The notes beneath the pieces were generated by a model. It had not been told where the DNA came from and ran no database searches. It saw only the letters and a list, made by a program, of their open reading frames with translations. Both the position numbers and the translations under genes were made by a program. Shown here in pieces: positions 1 through 5,224 of a stretch of 5,224 nt of DNA. The stretch spans positions 1-5,224 of the forward strand of contig JAITWV010000037.1 of NCBI GenBank assembly GCA_031285105.1, given 5' to 3'. Positions within the stretch are counted from its first letter, which is position 1; each line of letters opens with the position of its first letter. This stretch comes from Streptococcaceae bacterium. Lineage in GTDB: Bacteria > Bacillota > Bacilli > Lactobacillales > Streptococcaceae.

Positions 1-3000
1 CTTCATCGATCCTTTCCACAAGGAAATAGGAGATAATTAATCCATCTGGTGTTTCATCATAGTTTGGTGAATTTTCATAATCATCCACATAAGATGCAAT
101 TGGAAATTCATAAGCTAATGGTGATTTCGCCCAAGCATAATCCAAATATCGATCAATTCTTTCTTCTTCCCCTTTTTCATTGGTGCGTATAGTTGGTGTT
201 AGTATCCTTCCAGTATCTCCCCAAACAAGTAAGTCTGGTTCAATTGGTGTAACAATCATGAATTTTTCTGAAACAATTTTCTCGATGCCTTTTTCATCAT
301 TATAGGTCATCTCAATGACGTAAAGTCCTAGTTTATTGAAATACAGTTGATGTTTATGCCAAACTTCTCCAGTTTGAAGCTGTACATTTTCTATTTCTAC
401 AGGACCTTCTGCGGGTTGTCCATCTAACCCATATGGGTAATAATATATCTTTACACCAGTTGTTTCTTTTCCTTCATCGATAACATTCACAGTTGAAGAG
501 CGTTTAAAGGTTTCTAACGTATAAATTTCGTCATCATACAGAGGAATTTCAACCGATTTTTCTCCTTTGAATAATTCTCGATTGGTTACATTTTGTAACT
601 CAGGTGCAATATACTTCAAAACTTCAAAAAATAGTACAATATCCTCAGGTTCAGGATTTTCCGGGTCTTCTGAATAGGTTAATACTAGTTTGTAAATATT
701 TGTTCGCCCTGGTGAAAACTCATAAGAAAACATTCTGCCATCTTTATAATAATCAACAAGATTTACACCATTTGGGATATCATCAAGTGAAATAGACTCC
801 CTAAAACCACCAACAACCTCTTGTCCATTTTTATCAATCTCAATCACTTCAATTTTTGAAGCTAAAAAAGTCATGTCTGCAAATGTCGCTTCTACTTTTC
901 CAAAATATTTATTGCGTCTAGTCACATTATCAGGATTCATAAATTCAGGAGGAACTTGCCTTCCTTGAGGGATACCACCTAATAAAAACACATCTACTTG
1001 AGGTTTTGGTACAACAATGTCAGCAATTTTAAACCAAATTGTTTCAATGCCTGTTTCAGTAGTCGCTGGATTTGGATTTTTTTCATAGTTCATGGTCACT
1101 TCGTAATAGCCCCATTCATCAAATAGCAATTGCAAATTAGAAGACAAGTTGCCTGAATAGCCACCATTTAAAAAATCTACCCCATTTTTATTGATAGAAG
1201 CAATTGTTCCATCTGCATTATACACAATCTCAAAAGTGCCTGTTTTGTCATTGAGTCCACTTGATACTAGGCTTTCACTCGCTCCATAAAAATTCACATG
1301 AACGCTTTTTATATGCTTATCATTATCCGTAAAGTTCATGCCCACCTCACCTTTAAAAAGATGATTCAGCAATTCATTTGCTTTTTGCGTTTCTATTTCG
1401 TTGATTGTCGTACCTTTATTTTTTGCAATAGTTGAAGAAGTAATATCCATGGTTGGTTTTTTATGCACAATACTAAATTCTCTTTGATAAGTTTTTGTGT
1501 GTGGCCCAAAAGGAAATACTTGATCTGTCATGGAATTTTGATAAACAACATGGATGGCATAATCCACTTGAGTGCCATCTGCTTCAGCATAAAAGGTGTT
1601 GTTATTAAGCCAACTCGTATAATTTGTTCCCTCATACAAAACTTGGTAATTTTCTCCATTGATAAATGCAAATCCACTCTTAACTTGATAAAAATTATTT
1701 CCTTTTCTTACATAAATTTCATTATTTATTTGTAAAGTGCCATCTGGTAATTCGTGCATTGCATAATAAGTGGTGCCTTTCAGCGCATATTCAAGTGAGA
1801 AATCATTTTCAACATACTCATATTTGTATGCCCCCATCGTAAAGAAACCATCCGTTGCGATAATATACGATTGCCCTGATGAAACGATATATTTTCTTGT
1901 TGCATTTGCTGCTAGTGTGTAGGAAACACCATCATTTCCAGTAATCGTAGGACTTGCCGTATTGTAGGATAGAACTCTTTTCTCACCAATAATCGCAGCT
2001 AAAGTGAGTGTTGCTGCAGTAGTAGTTGTTGTATAAGAATATGTACCATCACCAAGTGGAATGGAGAGAGTCACATTACTATTTCCAATTGTTTGTGAAT
2101 AACTGTAACCCCTAGCGCTTGTCACAGTAACAGCTCTATTGCTTCCATTTCCTACATAAGAAATGGAGAAAGTATCTGTAGTAACTTCTTGTGTTCTTTG
2201 AATATTCAAAGTCAAAAGCCCTTGAACGTTTGGTGAAGGGATATTACTTATTACTTCTTCTTGTGTTTTTCTTAATATTTTCACATTCAAAATATTTAAA
2301 ATGTCACTTGCTTCTAGAGTTGGCATGACTACTCTACCATCTGCGCTACAGCTGTAAATTTCTCCATTTTTGAAGTCATAATTGATTAAATTTACAGAAG
2401 GAGCCAATTCTCTAGGTAAGACAGAAAATGAAGTGGTACGTACTTCATATAGCTTCGCACCAACCATGGTATTAACTTGAGAAGTTGTACCGTTTTGGAA
2501 ATAAAATCTTACTAAATAATGTCCTGGTCCAAAGTTATAATTATTTATATTTGCATAAGTAACACCAGTAACTCTTTGTGTATAATTTTCAGGTTTATTT
2601 GGGTCTAAATTACTATTTAAAGGCAAATACAAAACTATAACGGAATCATTATAACCAAGCGCAGTAGGTGTGTACGGTAAAACACCTGTTACCCCACCTG
2701 TAATTGTGGCATATTGTTTGTGTGTTAGATTTACCCTTGCTCTTTCATAAAACCAATTTTTCTCAAGTTCATTGCCGCTTAAAGCCTTGTTTACCTCAAG
2801 GGTTGGCCATGAAGGTGCTGTTGCTGGAACAGAAGGCACCGTATCCCATTCTTGTCCTTGAGGGATAATTTGAGACATTCCAATATTGGCAGAGTTAGTA
2901 TTCAACACCCCAGGAATCTCTGCTCTTTTACCTGGATTAGTATTATTCACCAAGATTTCGTAAAAAGTAGATGAATTAGCGTTGTATGAAATTTGCACAA

Positions 3001-3580
3001 CAAATTTCATGCCAATCATTCTATCATCTATAATTTCGATTTCTACCTTTCCTGGGTTTGCCAATGTAATATAAATATGTCCAATCACAGATGATTGAGA
3101 ATCACCAGGGAATGTGTAAGTTAACGTAGGATTTGCTTTCACATCCACAAAGCCTGTAACCAATGACCCTTGAGGTGGAGCGGCAAAAGAATTGATGATT
3201 ACGATTGTTAAAGCTTCTAAATCTCCAGCCATTGGAGCAATTCCCATCATATTTTGTTCAGGTTGCTCAAAGTTTTGATTTTGTGTGAGAGGAATGTCTT
3301 GAACTCCTCCCACCGAGGTAGCCGAAAATACTTCATTCTTTATTTCTTTTCCAAAAGGTGATACATTTCCATTTATGTCCTTTATATCCCTCTCCTCAAC
3401 ACCACCAACCTGCTCTTCTTCCTTATCCCCCTTCTTATCATCCACCTTCACCTTCGTAATATTCGCAGCTTTATTCGGCTTAACTTCCATCGCCTGTCCA
3501 CTACTAACAAAAGGAGTCATGATAAGCCCAGAAGCTAAGGCAATATTTATTACTTTGTCTCTTATTTTATGTTCGCTCAT
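1..3580 (-). CDS. Large secreted beta-rich surface protein with Ig-like repeats, 3' end outside window
   Basis: The minus frame from ATG at 3580 stays open to base 1, giving 1193 codons plus one base with no stop, so the C-terminus is missing. I do not recognise the family. In order the product has a signal peptide (residues 1-30, likely cleaved after SSGQA), a charged K/D/E linker (about 31-70), and a long beta-strand-rich region. That region includes a Ser/Thr-rich stretch (about 471-540), a Tyr-rich stretch (about 571-680), and diverged Ig-like repeats with recurring Y-x-hydrophobic-x-hydrophobic-x-Y strands near 674, 826, 963 and 1087. Only one cysteine (C411) is visible, as is usual for exported proteins of Gram-positive bacteria. 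No catalytic motif was seen. By inference it is an adhesin-like or structural surface protein, and a C-terminal LPXTG or other anchor would be expected beyond the window. The start at 3580 is set by an AAGGGAGG site 7 nt upstream. The gene follows the FRG gene by 17 nt and is probably cotranscribed with it. The reading frame is very secure, the function is not. Confidence 0.93.
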   Translation of the reverse strand, partial: MSEHKIRDKVINIALASGLIMTPFVSSGQAMEVKPNKAANITKVKVDDKKGDKEEEQVGGVEERDIKDINGNVSPFGKEIKNEVFSATSVGGVQDIPLTQNQNFEQPEQNMMGIAPMAGDLEALTIVIINSFAAPPQGSLVTGFVDVKANPTLTYTFPGDSQSSVIGHIYITLANPGKVEIEIIDDRMIGMKFVVQISYNANSSTFYEILVNNTNPGKRAEIPGVLNTNSANIGMSQIIPQGQEWDTVPSVPATAPSWPTLEVNKALSGNELEKNWFYERARVNLTHKQYATITGGVTGVLPYTPTALGYNDSVIVLYLPLNSNLDPNKPENYTQRVTGVTYANINNYNFGPGHYLVRFYFQNGTTSQVNTMVGAKLYEVRTTSFSVLPRELAPSVNLINYDFKNGEIYSCSADGRVVMPTLEASDILNILNVKILRKTQEEVISNIPSPNVQGLLTLNIQRTQEVTTDTFSISYVGNGSNRAVTVTSARGYSYSQTIGNSNVTLSIPLGDGTYSYTTTTTAATLTLAAIIGEKRVLSYNTASPTITGNDGVSYTLAANATRKYIVSSGQSYIIATDGFFTMGAYKYEYVENDFSLEYALKGTTYYAMHELPDGTLQINNEIYVRKGNNFYQVKSGFAFINGENYQVLYEGTNYTSWLNNNTFYAEADGTQVDYAIHVVYQNSMTDQVFPFGPHTKTYQREFSIVHKKPTMDITSSTIAKNKGTTINEIETQKANELLNHLFKGEVGMNFTDNDKHIKSVHVNFYGASESLVSSGLNDKTGTFEIVYNADGTIASINKNGVDFLNGGYSGNLSSNLQLLFDEWGYYEVTMNYEKNPNPATTETGIETIWFKIADIVVPKPQVDVFLLGGIPQGRQVPPEFMNPDNVTRRNKYFGKVEATFADMTFLASKIEVIEIDKNGQEVVGGFRESISLDDIPNGVNLVDYYKDGRMFSYEFSPGRTNIYKLVLTYSEDPENPEPEDIVLFFEVLKYIAPELQNVTNRELFKGEKSVEIPLYDDEIYTLETFKRSSTVNVIDEGKETTGVKIYYYPYGLDGQPAEGPVEIENVQLQTGEVWHKHQLYFNKLGLYVIEMTYNDEKGIEKIVSEKFMIVTPIEPDLLVWGDTGRILTPTIRTNEKGEEERIDRYLDYAWAKSPLAYEFPIASYVDDYENSPNYDETPDGLIISYFLVERIDE
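233..1450 (-). repeat. Diverged tandem Ig-like repeat domains in the large surface protein
   Basis: Residues about 711-1116 split into three units of roughly 150, 133 and 121 residues. Each ends with the same two-strand signature: a Y-x-hydrophobic-x-hydrophobic-x-Y strand (YYEVTMNY near 825, YKLVLTY at 963, YVIEMTY at 1087), then 14-18 residues later an F-x-[IV] strand leading to proline (WFKIADIVVPKP, FFEVLKYIAP, KFMIVTPIEP). The same signature occurs earlier at YAIHVVY (674) with EFSIVHKKP, and more weakly at YLVRFYF (355) with SFSVLPR. This is protein-level similarity; the DNA is not repeated. An Ig-like beta-sandwich is inferred from the strand pattern. Confidence 0.6.
3491..3580 (-). 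other. Predicted Sec signal peptide of the large surface protein
   Basis: Residues 1-30 show a classic tripartite export signal. There is a basic n-region (MSEHKIRDK), a hydrophobic core (VINIALASGLIMTPFV), and a small-residue c-region SSGQA followed by MEVK. The likely signal peptidase I cut is after A30. A lipobox cysteine is absent, so this is not a lipoprotein. No YSIRK-type motif is present. A strongly charged linker follows immediately, consistent with an exposed mature N-terminus. Confidence 0.82.
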
Positions 3581-3587
3581 CAATCTT

Positions 3588-3595
3588 CCTCCCTT
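3588..3595 (-). promoter_or_regulatory. Ribosome binding site of the large surface protein gene
   Basis: AAGGGAGG lies 7 nt upstream of ATG 3580, an ideal Shine-Dalgarno spacing. It decides between two in-frame starts: a second ATG at 3598 overlaps the FRG stop codon (TAATG) and would add MKGGRL. The 3598 ATG has no purine-rich site in front of it, and using it would put the Shine-Dalgarno sequence inside the coding region, so 3580 is preferred. Confidence 0.85.
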
Positions 3596-3597
3596 CA

Positions 3598-4653
3598 TTA
3601 TTTGAGTCTATTTGTTTTAAAATCATTACTATAAAGTTCTGGATAAACGAATGATTCATTTATTCCAAAATTATCCAATATTTTCATTATTTCGTCTTTT
3701 TCACAACAATCGATAGAGATCCTAAAATAATAAGCACCCAATGTTTCTAGATAATTTTTTTCAATATTTTCACGTAAGTCAAACTCCTTGGTAGATGTAA
3801 TTTCTTTTACCTTCTTTCCCTCAATTTCTTGCTGAATTTTCGCAAAACTCTCCGGAAAAGCTGTCGCAATAAAGGAGCCATTCTGTGCTGTAATCCTATC
3901 GTTATCTAATAAACAATCAAAAATATAAAATTTAGTTAAATCCCTTGGGTCTACTTCTTCTCTAAAGTTATTCATGTTTTTACTTACTTCGTGAGTGAGC
4001 CTTCTTACAAATGGGATTGTATTAAATTCTTTAATTATAGAAATTTTTTTCTTAAGTTTAAATTTTTCGTCATCTAAACCAAGTAACTGTTTATCTTCTT
4101 TATTATGAGAAACAAACTCTTCAAAGCCTTGATACACCATTTTCCTTTTAAAATATTCCGTATGTTTTTTTAATTCTTCTTTAAATTCTCTGTTAAATGT
4201 TGCTAAAGATGAAATAATTTCAGCAATATCGCTAAAATTATTCTTCACCTGTAGTTTGCTGCTTTCTTCATTCTTTAAAATAAAGACCTCAACTACACCG
4301 TCGATATTTTGATCTATTCCACTTGCAAACCAAAGGGCAATTAGCGGATTGGTTGTTACATCAATGAATCTAGTTGGTACAGCATAGTGTTGCATCCTTC
4401 TTATATAATCTATATGTAAAACACAATCACTAAAGGCTGTAGGATATTTTCTCAATGCTTCAAAGTATATCTTGTCTTCGCTGTTTTTTAAGTCTTTTCT
4501 GTAAGCGCTTGGTTCGAACTTCCAATCCCTTGAAGCCATGCCACGGTAATAAATTTTTCCAAATCTTCTCTCATCTTTTTCAGAGTCTATTTTTATCTCG
4601 TTTCGTATTTTCTCGAAAATTTTTATTATTTCAAAAGATTTACCTTCTTTCAT
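3598..4653 (-). CDS. FRG-domain protein, 351 aa, predicted cytoplasmic
   Basis: The family is recognisable from its ordered motifs. There is the namesake aromatic-R-G (YYRG, residues 35-38) followed by DWKFEPSAYR (43-52). Next comes RRMQHYAVPTRFIDVTTNP with ALWFA (85-110), matching the usual FRG pattern QHYGLPTRLLDWTxNP-ALxFA. A late RITAQNGSF block (253-261) and the C-terminal FGINESFVYPEL (329-340) also fit the family. No signal peptide or membrane segment is visible. The middle (about 125-235) is Lys/Glu-rich and probably helical. FRG proteins (Pfam FRG) have no settled biochemical function; they occur often in phage-related and defence-like accessory loci. A resemblance to ADP-ribosyltransferase-like folds is only a possibility here. 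The start is firm: an in-frame TAG lies five codons upstream and ATG 4653 follows AGGAG. The gene is AT-richer than its neighbours, has its own promoter, and is followed after 17 nt by the large exported protein gene. Length is normal and no damage is seen. Confidence 0.95.
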   Translation of the reverse strand: MKEGKSFEIIKIFEKIRNEIKIDSEKDERRFGKIYYRGMASRDWKFEPSAYRKDLKNSEDKIYFEALRKYPTAFSDCVLHIDYIRRMQHYAVPTRFIDVTTNPLIALWFASGIDQNIDGVVEVFILKNEESSKLQVKNNFSDIAEIISSLATFNREFKEELKKHTEYFKRKMVYQGFEEFVSHNKEDKQLLGLDDEKFKLKKKISIIKEFNTIPFVRRLTHEVSKNMNNFREEVDPRDLTKFYIFDCLLDNDRITAQNGSFIATAFPESFAKIQQEIEGKKVKEITSTKEFDLRENIEKNYLETLGAYYFRISIDCCEKDEIMKILDNFGINESFVYPELYSNDFKTNRLK

Positions 4654-4655
4654 TT

Positions 4656-4688
4656 CTATTTTCTCCTATGCTTTTGACTTTCAAACAT
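4656..4688 (-). other. Possible 10-codon upstream ORF in the FRG leader
   Basis: An ATG at 4688 opens a 10-codon frame (MFESQKHRRK) that ends at TAG 4658-4656, two bases before the FRG start, and spans the FRG Shine-Dalgarno. It has no convincing ribosome binding site of its own, only a weak AAAG in front. It may be chance; if translated it could affect FRG initiation. Confidence 0.15.
4663..4668 (-). promoter_or_regulatory. Ribosome binding site of the FRG gene
   Basis: TAGGAG lies 9 nt upstream of ATG 4653. The TAG within it (4668-4666) is also an in-frame stop for the FRG frame, so ATG 4653 is the first possible ATG after that stop and the start is well supported. Confidence 0.8.
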
Positions 4689-4692
4689 CTTT

Positions 4693-4742
4693 GTTATCAA
4701 TAAAATGAAAAATTTGTTCTAGCTTTTAATCCCATTGGTAAC
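4693..4742 (-). repeat. Inverted repeat in the predicted 5' leader of the FRG transcript
   Basis: On the minus strand GTTACCAAT (4742-4734) and ATTGATAAC (4701-4693) are inverted repeats matching at 8 of 9 positions, separated by 32 nt. The first arm starts almost exactly at the transcription start predicted from the promoter. The repeat could fold the leader RNA or act as an operator for a dimeric regulator. The region is AT-rich, so a chance origin is possible. Confidence 0.35.
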
Positions 4743-4750
4743 AAAAAAGT

Positions 4751-4779
4751 TTTATAATATTCATTTCCCCTTATATCAA
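4751..4779 (-). promoter_or_regulatory. Sigma-A type promoter driving the FRG / large surface protein unit
   Basis: On the minus strand the -35 is TTGATA (4779-4774; consensus TTGACA, 5 of 6). The -10 is TATAAA (4756-4751; consensus TATAAT, 5 of 6). The spacer is exactly 17 bp. Predicted transcription start is near 4744, giving a leader of about 90 nt before the FRG ATG. It sits right after the hairpin that follows the upstream LPATG gene, so the FRG unit can be transcribed independently. No other promoter as good was noticed in this intergenic region. Confidence 0.7.
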
Positions 4780-4780
4780 C

Positions 4781-4823
4781 AACACCCAAGCACAAGGAAA
4801 TTCACCCTCATGCTTGTTGTGTT
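4781..4823 (-). terminator. Imperfect hairpin after the LPATG gene, possible terminator
   Basis: Reading the minus strand 12 nt after the stop codon, AACAC-aa-CAAGCA (4823-4811) pairs with TGCTTG-g-GTGTT (4792-4781). Further pairing AGG/CCT (with flanking G-U pairs) lies inside the loop. The stem is interrupted and the following bases (GTTGATAT) are not a clean U tract, so it is a weak intrinsic terminator at best. Its position, between a stop codon and a good promoter, is what makes it plausible. On the opposite strand a T-rich stretch follows, but no plus-strand gene is nearby. Confidence 0.45.
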
Positions 4824-4834
4824 TAAGTTTTAAA

Positions 4835-4960
4835 TTAGTCAATATCAACAGGTGTTTCTTCGTGTTTATTCGTGCGTTTCCATAGGAAGAACATCCCCAC
4901 CAGACCAGCTGCCGCGATACCAAAGAATGTTGGCATACCGATACCACCTGTGGCAGGAAG
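4835..4960 (-). other. LPXTG cell-wall sorting signal (LPATG + membrane segment + tail)
   Basis: LPATG is encoded at 4960-4946. About 22 mostly hydrophobic residues follow, then KR as stop-transfer charges, and the tail TNKHEETPVDID to the stop codon. The spacing from motif to membrane segment is normal for sortase substrates. Class A versus class C sortase recognition cannot be told from this stretch. Confidence 0.93.
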
Positions 4961-5224
4961 CTCACCTCGAAGCTCATTGTAAATTAAGCGATCATTATTA
5001 CCCACAACACTAGGAGCACTATCGATTACCGTTGCAATAATGCTAGCAACAGGATCATCCAAGAGAACCACGAATGGTGTAATCTCTTTACCACCAGTAG
5101 GTAAAACATATGGCATACCTACCTCAACCTCACGAAGTTCGTAGCGTCCACCTGCCGTTGCTCTGTCAGCTAAATTGATGATTCTAAATGCACCGGTAGC
5201 ACCAGAAGGGATAAGTTGCACCAC
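4835..5224 (-). CDS. Sortase-anchored surface / pilin-like protein, C-terminal 129 residues
   Basis: The frame is open through the window edge and ends at TAA 4837-4835. The first visible residues (VVQLIPSG) are internal, so the true start lies beyond 5224. The end is a complete cell-wall sorting signal: LPATG at residues 89-93 of the fragment, a hydrophobic segment (about 95-115, including GIAAAGLVGMFFLW), then KR and a polar tail. Sortase would cut between T and G and join the protein to peptidoglycan or to a pilin polymer. The preceding part (about 1-85) is a hydrophobic/charged alternating beta-type domain. I saw no E-box of the YxLxET type, so calling it a backbone pilin is not justified. 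The post-membrane tail is 14 residues with acidic groups (HEETPVDID), longer than the usual few basic residues. GC content is visibly higher than in the downstream genes. A hairpin and a separate promoter follow, so it probably belongs to the preceding transcript. Confidence 0.93.
   Translation of the reverse strand: MVQLIPSGATGAFRIINLADRATAGGRYELREVEVGMPYVLPTGGKEITPFVVLLDDPVASIIATVIDSAPSVVGNNDRLIYNELRGELPATGGIGMPTFFGIAAAGLVGMFFLWKRTNKHEETPVDID

Noticed and set aside
604..1735. Short plus-strand open frames at 604-795 and 1463-1735
   Set aside because: They lie antisense inside the intact 1193-codon minus-strand frame, lack convincing ribosome binding sites, and their products have no recognisable domain.
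1988..2051. Ser/Thr-rich low-complexity stretch (about residues 511-531) as a possible slipped-strand or phase-variable repeat
   Set aside because: The Thr run uses mixed ACA/ACT codons and no homopolymer or perfect short tandem repeat long enough to slip is present.
3375..3605. Plus-strand open frame with a hydrophobic Ser/Leu-rich product
   Set aside because: It is the antisense of the signal peptide and charged linker of the large protein. Its hydrophobicity comes from reading the purine-rich linker and the leader backwards.
4455..4703. Plus-strand open frame with a Phe/Leu-rich product
   Set aside because: It is antisense to the well-supported FRG N-terminus and its leader; the composition is what AT-rich antisense coding DNA gives.
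4751..4760. TATAAT on the plus strand (4753-4758) as a plus-strand promoter
   Set aside because: No plus-strand gene follows within the window and no matching -35 was evident. The same bases serve the minus-strand -10 with correct spacing.
4771..4977. Minus-strand open frame of 68 codons overlapping the LPATG gene end
   Set aside because: It is out of frame with the clear LPATG sorting signal, runs through the hairpin, and has no family signature.
4835..5222. Reading the sorting-signal gene as a complete small protein starting at a GTG near 5221
   Set aside because: The frame stays open to the window edge, there is no room to see a Shine-Dalgarno, and a sortase substrate needs an N-terminal signal peptide, which is absent here. 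It is a C-terminal fragment of a longer gene.

Overview
The window looks like a chromosomal surface-protein locus from a low-GC Gram-positive bacterium (Bacillota). The reasons are AT-rich DNA, strong AGGAGG-type ribosome binding sites, a Gram-positive signal peptide, and a sortase LPATG cell-wall sorting signal. The genus cannot be fixed from the sequence. All real genes lie on the minus strand, so the window reads from high to low coordinates. No RNA genes, insertion sequences or CRISPR arrays were seen.

Layout in transcription order. (1) 5224-4835: the C-terminal 129 residues of a sortase-anchored surface or pilin-like protein. It ends in LPATG, a membrane segment and a KR-containing tail, and its 5' end lies outside the window. 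(2) 4834-4654: a 181-bp intergenic region. It holds an imperfect hairpin that may be a terminator, a well-formed promoter (TTGATA-17 bp-TATAAA), and a leader of about 90 nt with an inverted repeat and a tiny upstream ORF. (3) 4653-3598: a complete 351-aa FRG-domain protein, predicted cytoplasmic. (4) 3580-1: an uninterrupted reading frame of 1193 codons that runs off the window. It encodes a secreted, beta-strand-rich protein with a signal peptide and several diverged Ig-like repeats. Its stop codon is not in the window, which makes it easy for ORF callers to miss.

The FRG gene and the large secreted-protein gene are separated by only 17 nt, with no terminator between them, and share the promoter at 4751-4779. 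They therefore probably form one transcript. The unusual part is the pairing. FRG is a family of uncharacterised function, often found in prophage and defence-type accessory regions. Here it is the first gene of a unit whose second gene is a giant exported protein, and the unit lies directly behind a sortase substrate. Hand-counted base composition differs sharply between the three genes: roughly 46% GC in the sorting-signal gene, near 30% in the FRG gene and mid-30s in the large gene. This fits a locus assembled by horizontal transfer.
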